Shown here: piece by piece, positions 1 to 7,027 of the stretch
Position numbering within the stretch: the first letter of the stretch is position 1
Layout of the letters: each line of letters begins with the position of its first letter
Source of the DNA: an uncultured Chitinophaga sp.
Lineage (GTDB): Bacteria; Bacteroidota; Bacteroidia; Chitinophagales; Chitinophagaceae
Direction of reading: 5' to 3'
Assembly: GCF_937898475.1 (NCBI RefSeq)
Contig: NZ_CALEJS010000010.1
Coordinates: forward strand, 1 to 64,000
DNA: 64,000 nt
The notes under the pieces: generated by a model
Told to the model about the DNA's origin: nothing
Databases searched by the model: none
What the model saw: the letters and a program-made list of their open reading frames with translations, nothing else
Translations under genes and position numbers: made by a program

Positions 1-74
1 CGTGGGGTTCCAAACATTGAAATAGAATTTGACACAGTTTATTTTACACTCCCCATCTGCCGCATTTTCAATGA

Positions 75-860
75 TTATTGCCATTTGTTTAATGTATTAG
101 TTAACATTGCCGCAATTGCTGGATTCAAAGATTCGATATAGTCCTTTAACGTTTTATTCTTATCAGCGCTGGATTTCATTAATTCAAACAGTGGTGCCTT
201 ATCCTTATTGTCCGTAACATTAACAAATTTCAAGTTGCAAGTACTTAACTGGAGGTGAAATTCAATTTCTGATTTCTTACCTTTCAGAATAAATTCATCT
301 TCACCCTTCCACTTTCCAGTAGAAAACAAATCATCAATATAGTAGTCCGTAGGTTTGCCTCTATAAATTGCCAATTTGCATTTTTGTACGTCACCATCTT
401 CTATTAAAATATAAAAATCAAAATTATATGGTTGCGGTACTACAATCACCTTTGCAACAAGATCTTGTCTTTTTTTGTTGACATAGGTTCTATGTACTAT
501 CTCAAATGCAAACTGTTGCTGCAATATTTGCTTTTTTACAGCTTCTAACTTTTCGGTGGTTATTCTTTTGTCTTCGTTTGCTAGCCTACATAGCGCAGCC
601 TGTAGAATGTCTAAAAACACCTCTTGTTTTTCAATATCTGATTTGGAATGGAAATTTTCGGGCAATGGATATTTGATATTAATAAAGACTTCTTTTCCGT
701 AATAAAGGATTGCTTCTTCTAAATCGTTTCCTATGTGATTGACATGTATGTATTTATTGGAAGTTACTCCTGTACTTTTTAGGAGATGTGAGTATATAAA
801 CGTTAGTGCTTCCGTGTTTGCACTTATTTCCCTTTCAACGACTGATCCTAGTCTAATCAT
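75..860 (-). CDS. putative immunity protein for the most distal orphan RHS tip
   Basis: A 261-residue protein I do not recognise as a named family. It has no signal peptide or membrane segment and looks like a soluble cytoplasmic alpha/beta protein. It lies 28 bp downstream of, and on the same strand as, an orphan RHS tip (889-1938). That is the position held by a recognisable immunity gene after the other tips of this array (Imm53, DUF4265, SUKH-like). The role is inferred from position only. The frame is intact although the tip before it has lost its normal start, which would fit selection to keep protection against relatives still using that toxin. The first 74 bases of the window, downstream of this gene, show nothing I can identify. 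Confidence 0.6.
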   Translation of the reverse strand: MIRLGSVVEREISANTEALTFIYSHLLKSTGVTSNKYIHVNHIGNDLEEAILYYGKEVFINIKYPLPENFHSKSDIEKQEVFLDILQAALCRLANEDKRITTEKLEAVKKQILQQQFAFEIVHRTYVNKKRQDLVAKVIVVPQPYNFDFYILIEDGDVQKCKLAIYRGKPTDYYIDDLFSTGKWKGEDEFILKGKKSEIEFHLQLSTCNLKFVNVTDNKDKAPLFELMKSSADKNKTLKDYIESLNPAIAAMLTNTLNKWQ

Positions 861-888
861 GTTTTAATGTTTTACGCATTTATAAATT

Positions 889-1938
889 CTAAGGTTTAAT
901 TTGGAGCCGGTGTTTGTAGCCGTAAATTGCTATATGTGCTTTAACCGCAGCATCCTCAACCTCTAATACCAAGGCTCTGTTTGGCGCAGACAATACAGGT
1001 CGCCAATTTACTGAAGCGCCAAATAATGTTTGAAATACCGGCAATTGTTTTTCTGGTCTATCATAGCCAGTTGAATACATATCTGCAACTCCATATTTAA
1101 TAATAGGTGTAAAACCGTCCGTTGGTGTAAAGAAGAATTCGTACAATAGTTGAGGATTAGTGTTATCCTTTCGGTTGCCATGTTTCGTAAAAGGAATTGA
1201 AAGAGGAAGAGCCGGCAATGGGTAACGATGACTAGCTTTTAACCCCCGTCTTATCAACAGATCATTGAGTTCACCAGATACAACCTGCCATAAATATTTT
1301 GCTCCTTCTACATCTGCTTTCAGTTTATCTTTTAGATCATTTCCGGCAGTGCTCCAATCACCTAAGCTAGGGAAACGATAAAGCCCTGTTGTTGCGGTAG
1401 CGCCGGCTAATCCTGCACCTTCACCCAGTAATGGAAATAATACTGGTGCAAAAGCCGTCTTACTATTTCCTTTATTCTTTTCCTTGTCTTTATCTCCATT
1501 ATTGTCCCGGCTACCACTATTACTGCCTTGGAGCTGTCTAAAAGCTTCCTGTGCATCTGTTCCTGTATACCTCGTTCCCCAGCTAAACTCCTCTACATCC
1601 ATTCCATTTGGATCAAGTAGGCTTATGGGATTATTCAGAGCATAATTATATGGAGAGTAACTTGTGTATTTAGAGGACATGGGGTCCAAAACATGCCATC
1701 TTCCAATTTGTGGGTCCTGCATTCTCGCTCCGTAATCATACCGCTCTTGACCGCCACTTTTTCTAAACTCTTTACTTTGTAGCTCCTTCCCATTATATTT
1801 AGATCTATTCTCCGGGTAGTTCATGCCCTTCAACGCATTCGAATTAATCCCGGCCATCGTCAATCCAAATGGATAATAATGCGTCTCCTCCACCAGCGGC
1901 CCACTATTATGCACTACCACTATATTATCAAAGAACAC
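889..1938 (-). CDS. orphan RHS core-end plus toxin tip, possible GIY-YIG-like nuclease
   Basis: A 349-residue RHS C-terminal fragment with a GTG as first possible start, so it is a promoterless displaced tip rather than a normal gene. It starts in the end of the RHS core (QDVFFDNIVVV, then EETHYYPFGLTMAG), continues through the core signature (YNGKELQSKEF, DYGARMQDPQIGRWHVLDP) and ends in a variable tip of about 230 residues. The last 90 residues (LYEFFFTP, KYGVAD, a later Arg, then LVLEVEDAAV) resemble the layout of GIY-YIG/URI-type nucleases. This is a tentative fold guess and the catalytic residues are not certain. Unlike the other orphans it keeps about 30 core codons upstream of the YYP motif, so it was created by a different event. 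Its presumed immunity gene follows at 75-860. Confidence 0.7.
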   Translation of the reverse strand: MFFDNIVVVHNSGPLVEETHYYPFGLTMAGINSNALKGMNYPENRSKYNGKELQSKEFRKSGGQERYDYGARMQDPQIGRWHVLDPMSSKYTSYSPYNYALNNPISLLDPNGMDVEEFSWGTRYTGTDAQEAFRQLQGSNSGSRDNNGDKDKEKNKGNSKTAFAPVLFPLLGEGAGLAGATATTGLYRFPSLGDWSTAGNDLKDKLKADVEGAKYLWQVVSGELNDLLIRRGLKASHRYPLPALPLSIPFTKHGNRKDNTNPQLLYEFFFTPTDGFTPIIKYGVADMYSTGYDRPEKQLPVFQTLFGASVNWRPVLSAPNRALVLEVEDAAVKAHIAIYGYKHRLQIKP

Positions 1939-1974
1939 ATCCTGCCCGCTCTCATTGCGTTCAGAGAGTTTCTT

Positions 1975-2402
1975 CCATTATCCATTTCAGACCACACCCA
2001 AGCTTCAACAGGATTCTCCACTGCATGTTTTGCATGGCCAAATTCGTGGCCCAATACAATTGTAAACTCCTTAAAATCCGCAACGGTTTCGTCAATTCAA
2101 ATATTTATTTGATCCATAGTTATCCATTGGCTTGCCTCTTCCATTGTATAAGTCCGTTCTGATTTTTTGTCTATTCCTTGCTTATCCCTTTCTTCCCGTT
2201 CAGCGCCATAATATCGTCCTCTTATTTCTCCTCCTATTGGGTTGCCGCCTTCATCATTCTGTCTTATTACATGAAATTGTCCCAAACTCCAGGTTGGCGA
2301 TATCGCTCCTTTTGTAATGTTCCCACTATATGATTTCTCATATCTTTCTGAAGAATTTAATCTTTGACTCGAAATATAGACCTTCGTACTTGACTCATTC
2401 AA
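1975..2402 (-). pseudogene. remnant of an RHS metallopeptidase tip, broken by an in-frame stop
   Basis: A 101-codon frame ends at TGA (2097-2099), but the same frame continues as IDETVADFKEF and then VLGHEFGHAKHA (HExxH at about 2034-2048), ENPVEAW and SEMDNG. HEFGH followed by a downstream acidic residue is a zinc-metallopeptidase signature known from polymorphic toxin tips. I infer that one toxin frame was split by a nonsense mutation. It has no RHS core in front. Its 3' end runs straight into the RHS core of the next orphan at about 1975 (NESGQDVFFDN) without a stop or immunity gene between, so the toxin end and its immunity gene were deleted at that junction. Confidence 0.65.
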
Positions 2403-2512
2403 GACAGCGGAGTCTATACTGTACTTTACCCAGACTAATACCCTGTAATATCAATAGCAACTGCGAGTAAGAGATCATTGTATGGCTGTCGTTCTGCTCG
2501 AAAAGTGGTCAT

Positions 2513-2638
2513 TCAAAAGTTCCTTTGGTGAGTACTACAAAATTCCTTCATCGTCAATTTTGATGCATTCCACATCTCGACTAAGGCCTTCTTTTCTGAT
2601 GTAGTTTTACGTTTTTGAAATGGGGTTATCGACATCAT
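2513..2638 (-). pseudogene. short IS66-TnpA-like remnant
   Basis: A 41-codon frame beginning MMSITPFQKRKTTSEKK and continuing ALVEMWNASKLTMKEFCSTH. The pattern of a basic start, W-x-x-S-x-L-x-x-x-E/x-F-C and then H is typical of the small N-terminal helix-turn-helix ORF of IS66-type elements. No second or transposase ORF follows, so if the assignment is right this is only a scar. It lies between the Imm53 gene and the broken metallopeptidase tip, a stretch otherwise without genes (2403-2720), and may mark the event that broke that tip. Confidence 0.35.
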
Positions 2639-2720
2639 TGATATTTTACCTCGCTAAGTTAAAAGCTGGGTTCTGTGATAAAAAGGTGTACTTAGTCGCT
2701 GGCTTACGGGTAAATGTATT

Positions 2721-3020
2721 TTATTTTTTATTTGATTCAACCAACTCTTTAAATTTCTCCAGTATGAATCCCAATTTATTTAAATCCCCAGCTCCAAAAT
2801 ATTGCTTGTTTTTTACCTTATAAACATACCAATCATTATCACTAGTCTCAACAATATCTGTCTCAAAATCTAAATGGTCTAATTCTGTGTCTGCCAAATC
2901 TATTTTAACGGACCAACCAGGATTATCTAAAGTCTCAATCCTTACCCCATATTCATGTTCCCAGTCTCCATCACATTGAGACAATAACCAATTTGATATC
3001 CAGTCAATAATTTGTTCCAT
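2721..3020 (-). CDS. Imm53 family immunity protein
   Basis: A 99-residue acidic protein carrying the hallmark stretch of the Imm53 family: W-x-x-x-Q-C-D-G-D-W-E-H-x-Y-G near residue 12, then ETLDNPGWSVKIDL at about 29-42. Imm53 proteins are small cytoplasmic antidotes found directly after polymorphic toxin tips. It follows the orphan tip at 3034-4052 with a 13-bp gap on the same strand, so it is the cognate antidote of that tip. The frame is complete. No promoter of its own is evident; in the original arrangement it would have been transcribed with the RHS gene. Confidence 0.85.
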   Translation of the reverse strand: MEQIIDWISNWLLSQCDGDWEHEYGVRIETLDNPGWSVKIDLADTELDHLDFETDIVETSDNDWYVYKVKNKQYFGAGDLNKLGFILEKFKELVESNKK

Positions 3021-3033
3021 TTTAATTAGTAAA

Positions 3034-4052
3034 TTAGGGAGTGCCTCCCGGGTTTATAAATCTGTTATTCTGTGGTATTTCCCAAGGCTCCGGTGCCCTC
3101 ACACCTCCTGGAATTTTGGGATCATTCACGTGAGGAGTTGATACAGTTTGGCCGGTTTTGTTATTATAATGTGGTGCTCCAGGTTGGCCATTGCCCGCCC
3201 CTCCATCAAATCTTCTCCCTGCATCAAATCCATTTGGATTCCGAGGGTTTTCGGTAAATTCTTGATATTTGTAGACATCACCATTACCATCTCTCTTAAA
3301 AGATGTATGACTGCCTGGTTGGCTCTCATTTGTGTTAGGATCTGCTTTATAAGCTTCTAATTTATTATCACCTTTTGCATAAACCCTACCATTCTGTGAA
3401 GCTAAATTAGCAGCTCCATTTTTATTCAATATAGTACCAATTATTGAGATGCTTAAACCTTTGATCGCAACAGGGACAGATACTACTCCTGCGAGACCTC
3501 CACTAGCTACAGTCACGGTCGCTGCTGTAGCTGCTATAGCTCCTCCTACTATTTGCCCTGTTTTACCAACTACCACTGCGCCAACATCGGCTACATTTAG
3601 TCCTGTGTTCCATCCAGATGCGATTGACGGATCAGAGATATTAGTGGCAACAGCACTTCTAAAACTTGCTCCGCTAATATTATCAACCGTACCTATAACC
3701 GTTCCACCAACACCTCCTGCAAGAGCTTTCCCTGCGTTCTTAACATCGTTCCATGTAGGCCAATCCGGCCACATACCATCCGGATCTATAAACCTTGCCG
3801 GATTATCAAACGCATAAACATATGGACTCCATCTTCTGCCTTTTTCAGTCAAGGGATCTAGTGTGTGCCATCTTCCTATTTGTGGATCTTGCAACCTTGC
3901 TCCGTAGTCATACCATTCCAACCCACTTCCATCTCCGAACTCTTTACTCTGTAGTTCTTTCCCGTTGTACTTCAATCGGTTCTCCGGGTAATTCACGCCT
4001 TTCAGCGCATTCGAACTAATCCCCGCCATCGTCAACCCAAACGGATAATAAT
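3034..4052 (-). CDS. orphan RHS tip paired with Imm53
   Basis: An open frame enters from the ATTATTATCC boundary (4043-4052) and reads NYYPFGLTMAG, then the core end (LKYNGKELQSKEF, YGARLQDPQIGRW, DPDG). A glycine/alanine-rich hydrophobic linker of about 90 residues follows, then a polar toxin domain. The domain ends HTSFKRDGNGDVYKYQEF, then PHYNNKTGQTVSTPHVN, then GGVRAPEPWEIP. I do not firmly recognise it; the His/Asn-rich end resembles the RNase-like bacterial toxin 24 group, but I would not rely on that. About 20 bp upstream of the boundary, inside the mobile element, the frame hits a stop, so this is a silent displaced tip whose first possible starts are a TTG and an internal ATG. Tip and immunity gene are otherwise intact. 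Confidence 0.75.
4043..4052 (-). other. proposed attachment/crossover site, left end of unit 1
   Basis: ATTATTATCC read on the minus strand. On its 3' side the RHS tip frame continues (YPFGLTMAG). On its 5' side the sequence is element DNA, nearly identical to that beside the site at 11667-11676. The same 10 bp occurs at the core/tip boundary of the intact RHS genes (19827-19836 and 50365-50374) and of the distal orphan (1871-1880). It is the longest stretch common to all junctions. The exact crossover point is inferred. Confidence 0.55.
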
Positions 4053-4760
4053 TACCGCCTCCGACCAGTAATCTTCAAAGAACTGCTAATAGTCCCTAAA
4101 ATAAGGCTTCCTTTTTCAATTGAACAAAAAAATAGCATGGGTGAAGATAAGGGGGGAACGTACGGGGGCATAGATGAGGTGGTGGACTGTCGCTCAGGTA
4201 TATTACACTGCTGATCCTACGGCCGGTCGTTGGGTGATGTGCTGAAGCTGGGCACCTCGTCTATGACCACGGACGCGCCAAGACAGTACTAACGTTGATC
4301 AGTGTTACTGTCGCCGCTGTTCGCGGCAGGTTATGTTCTATCGCCCATTGATCAAGGGGGATTGCCTGGCAGCTATAATCCATCGCTTAATAGCATTCCC
4401 GCCGCCACCGACCGCCATTCCGCCCTGGCCGCTATGGCGGGAGTGCGTAGCGCAGCGAAGCACGGAGCCATAGCAGGCCGCCGCTAGACCTTGTTAATAG
4501 CCGGGAGCGCAGCGGACGGCAGATAAAACAGATAAGGCCAGGGCGGTTGGCAGGTGGCGGACGCATAACGGGCAGCGCAGGGATGGCGGTCATTACAAGC
4601 ACCTAGCATAACAGGATACAGCCAGACCGGGAGCTGCCCCGACCGGAGCACGAAGCAGAGCAAAACCGTGACAGGCACGCCCGCGTCAGCGGGATGCCTG
4701 GCGCGGTTTTTTGGGGAGGCTGTGCGCAGGGAGACTGCTTGGCCTGATTTCACTTGTAGA
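4053..4760. repeat. conserved GC-rich noncoding end of the element, copy 1
   Basis: This 700-bp stretch is almost identical to 11677-12370; by eye the first 500 bp differ at only a couple of positions near the boundary. It has no convincing gene: a 61-codon plus-strand frame (4302-4487) is conserved only because the DNA is identical. It is rich in short inverted repeats, for example GCTATGG at 4431-4437 facing CCATAGC at 4468-4474, and reiterated GCGCAGC-like words. It probably holds recombinase arm sites, other cis-acting signals or a structured RNA, and it separates the element from the silenced tip. No promoter was recognised. Confidence 0.7.
4662..4712 (+). terminator. strong hairpin with T-run inside the conserved end, copy 1
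   Basis: AAAACCGTG and CAGGCA pair with TGCCTG and GCGCGGTTTT around a GC-rich loop, followed by TTTTTT. The arms are kept in copy 2 (12286-12330) although the loop differs in sequence and length, a compensated pattern that argues for structure. With A-runs on one side and T-runs on the other it could work in both directions and insulate the old tip from element transcription. Confidence 0.6.
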
Positions 4761-4769
4761 GGCCGAGGA

Positions 4770-5060
4770 CAGGTGTTAGACAAGTACGACAGATTTTGAT
4801 TCTGTTTGTCTTGGAACGCATTATGGCCCGTTTGTGCGGAGGAAGAGATTCGATACTATATAGCTATCGTTTCGTATATTTGCTAGTAATGGATGCCATC
4901 AGAGATATTATTATAAACCTTCTCTCCGACGCTATTTGGATGCTCGGTGGCTTTGCATTGATTAGCCTCTCCACTTTTTTAAAAAAAATGTACTCTAGGG
5001 ATCCCTATAGGATTCGAACTTATTAATTCAGCTAATTAATAACCAGTCGTTTACGATTCA
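4770..5060. pseudogene. decayed tRNA-gene debris, copy 1
   Basis: Noncoding stretch between the conserved end and the recombinase gene. On the plus strand ACAGATTTTGATTCTGT (4789-4805) is a perfect 5-bp-stem, 7-nt-loop anticodon arm with TTG (Gln); its loop TTTTGAT is that of known tRNA-Gln(UUG). Minus-strand T-arm-like words (TTCGAATCC) sit near 5010-5025, and part of the stretch matches the richer cluster of copy 2 (12504-12588). The acceptor and D arms are missing, so no functional tRNA is expected. Copy 1 is more decayed than copy 2. Confidence 0.55.
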
Positions 5061-5120
5061 CTATGAGCTAATGGTAAAACTATGGTAAAACATTTGCCCG
5101 GTATGCGTTATTGTACAGCC

Positions 5121-5978
5121 TTATCCCATAGGATGATGCCTGCGTAAAGAGCGTTGCAGATCTTCCAGGTCGCTCGTCTGGTACCGCTGGGTACTGCTCA
5201 CATATTTATGGCCAGCCATATACTGTACCTGTCGTAGGTTATATTGCTTTATCCAGCCGGCTATAACACTACTGCGTAGTTGCTGAGCGTTCTGCACTTT
5301 AGGGTTAAGCCGGCGTAACTGCCTCATGATGCTGTTAACCTGGTTAATAATGTTATTGGCACTGATAAAGCCCTTTTTCTGTCCGGCCAGTAAAGCGCCT
5401 GCCTTGAGCCGGTTAACAGCCAGATAACGCTGCAGATCTATTATCTGCACGGCTTCCAGCTTCAACCATCTTTCGTTACTGCGGCTGGTTCCCTGGATAA
5501 AGATCTTCCCTTCCTTTAGCCGGATATGCGGTGCTTCCAACCGTTCTATTTCATCAGTGGTCAGCCCCTGGTAGACGAGCAGCCCTAACATGATCTTTTT
5601 ACCCAGGTCTACATATAGCTGGATGTTGTACTGATCATAGAGCTGCTGCAGCTGCTGAACACTTAACAAGTTGGAGGGCAGCTTTCTGCTAAGGCCTCTG
5701 ATAAAAACACCGGCTGCAGGGTTATCTGTTCTTTTACCTGTTGCTACCAGGTAATTAAAGTAATGCCGCAGGATGCAAAGCTGGCTTCTTACCATGCCTT
5801 TGCTTTTACCCTGCGCTTGCAGCCAGCGTATAAAGTCCAGCAGTTCAGTGTAAGTCATATCTACCGGACTTAACTGCTCCTGATCCAGCCACTGGGTAAA
5901 GTACTCCAGCTGTTTATTATAAGCCCCAACAGTGGCTGTACTGAACTGCTGCTGTTGTAAATAAGTAGAGAACGTCAT
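5121..5978 (-). CDS. tyrosine recombinase-like protein, catalytically degenerate (copy 1)
   Basis: 285 residues with an N-terminal SAM-like core-binding domain (about 1-100) and a C-terminal tyrosine-recombinase fold. The active site is incomplete: the first Arg box reads YQGLTTDEIERL, where active enzymes have G-L-R-x-x-E, and the HxxR box reads QQLRSS, with Gln for His. The last boxes are intact (AGHKYVSSTQRY, with GH and Tyr). The same losses occur in copy 2, so they are conserved rather than random. The start overlaps the end of the upstream complete recombinase by 4 bp (ATGA), implying coupled translation and a heteromeric complex. I infer a structural or DNA-binding partner. C-terminal two-thirds are almost identical to copy 2 while the N-terminal part differs. 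Confidence 0.85.
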   Translation of the reverse strand: MTFSTYLQQQQFSTATVGAYNKQLEYFTQWLDQEQLSPVDMTYTELLDFIRWLQAQGKSKGMVRSQLCILRHYFNYLVATGKRTDNPAAGVFIRGLSRKLPSNLLSVQQLQQLYDQYNIQLYVDLGKKIMLGLLVYQGLTTDEIERLEAPHIRLKEGKIFIQGTSRSNERWLKLEAVQIIDLQRYLAVNRLKAGALLAGQKKGFISANNIINQVNSIMRQLRRLNPKVQNAQQLRSSVIAGWIKQYNLRQVQYMAGHKYVSSTQRYQTSDLEDLQRSLRRHHPMG

Positions 5979-6880
5979 AAAACATCATTTACCAGGTGAG
6001 TGTAAATCTGTGTACTGTCTAACTGGCTATGGCCTAAGAACTCCTGTATCTGTTCCAGCTCCATACCGCTCTGCAATAGATGGGTGGCGATACTGTGCCG
6101 TAAGGTATGAGTGCCTATATTCTTTATTATACCAGCCTTTTTTGCCAGTTGTTTAATACGGATATATAAACTCTGCTTTGTCAAGGGGATTCCCTTATTT
6201 ACGCCTATAAACAGCATTGCTGTAGCGCTTTGTAACAACCGGGGACGGCTCTGGTCTATATAAAGTTGTAACAGCTCATAAGCCCGTCCACTGATAGGAA
6301 CATACCGTTCTTTATAGCCTTTCCCTTTACGTACATATAATAAGGCCCGATCCCTAAGCACATCACTTACTTCCAGGCTTGCCCCTTCATTTAAGCGCAA
6401 GCCACAGCCGTAGAACACCGCGAGCATTGCACGGTCACGGACGCCTAACGCTGTGTCATCTGTTGTCCTGTACAGCGCATGCACTTCTGCGACCGTTAAC
6501 CAGGTTGGTTTACTACGGCTATCTTCCAGCCGTTCCAACCTGAAGCCTATCCCTGTTTTGCCCGTCTCCCGCACATAGCGGCTAAAAAGATGTAAAGCCT
6601 GGATGTACTTATTAATATGCCCGCTGCTATGGCCCTGTCCCGTACGGATGCCTGTTCTCATTTTAAGCAGATCTATAAAAGCAGTAGCATCATTGGCCAC
6701 CAACTGCTGCAGGCTGCTTTTGCCCTGCTGCTCCTGGTAATGTAAAAACTCCTGCAGGTGCCGTGGAAGATTATAGACACTAATATCAGCATAGCCCAAC
6801 AGCTGCAGCCAGTTCTTAAAGCCTTGCTGTAATAGCACATGCTCATTACTATGTAATAAGTGAACTGCTTCCATAAACAA
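5975..6880 (-). CDS. tyrosine recombinase/integrase, catalytically complete (copy 1)
   Basis: 301 residues. N-terminal SAM-like domain (about 10-105), then a complete catalytic domain: Arg in GCGLRLNEGASL, Lys in VRKGKGYKERYVP, HTLRHSIATHLL, GHSQLDSTQIYTH with the nucleophilic Tyr. The layout is XerC/XerD-like. Together with the degenerate partner translated from the overlapping frame it is the obvious candidate for integrating the unit at the RHS core/tip boundary. Located between the iterons and the partner gene. Compared with copy 2 there are many scattered substitutions, so this gene has diverged more than the primase N-terminus, SymE and XRE genes. Confidence 0.93.
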   Translation of the reverse strand: MFMEAVHLLHSNEHVLLQQGFKNWLQLLGYADISVYNLPRHLQEFLHYQEQQGKSSLQQLVANDATAFIDLLKMRTGIRTGQGHSSGHINKYIQALHLFSRYVRETGKTGIGFRLERLEDSRSKPTWLTVAEVHALYRTTDDTALGVRDRAMLAVFYGCGLRLNEGASLEVSDVLRDRALLYVRKGKGYKERYVPISGRAYELLQLYIDQSRPRLLQSATAMLFIGVNKGIPLTKQSLYIRIKQLAKKAGIIKNIGTHTLRHSIATHLLQSGMELEQIQEFLGHSQLDSTQIYTHLVNDVL

Positions 6881-6931
6881 TAGATTTTAATAAGGAGGAG
6901 GGGTAAAAGATTTTGCTACTATAGTCTTTTT

Positions 6932-7027
6932 ACTGAACTACTGAACCACTGAAGATAAACGTAGTACTGTAGCGCCTTTGAGTGGTTCACTAACTTTACT
7001 GAACCACTACTGAACCACTGAACTACT
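6932..7027. repeat. 11-bp iteron array, probable replication origin (copy 1)
   Basis: ACTGAACCACT occurs at 6940-6950, 6998-7008 and 7009-7019, the last two directly abutting. Degenerate copies lie at 6932-6939 (ACTGAACT) and 7017-7027 (ACTGAACTACT), and an inverted copy AGTGGTTCACT at 6981-6991. The array overlaps the last codons of the primase gene. The same geometry with a different word is found in copy 2. Iterons next to a primase-helicase whose C-terminus is a winged helix are the arrangement of P4-alpha-type origins; the origin role is inferred. Confidence 0.7.

Noticed and set aside
4302..4487. 61-codon frame identical in both element copies (also 11926-12111)
   Set aside because: Identity is that of the whole 700-bp block. 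The frame crosses inverted repeats and has no start signal or recognisable protein pattern.
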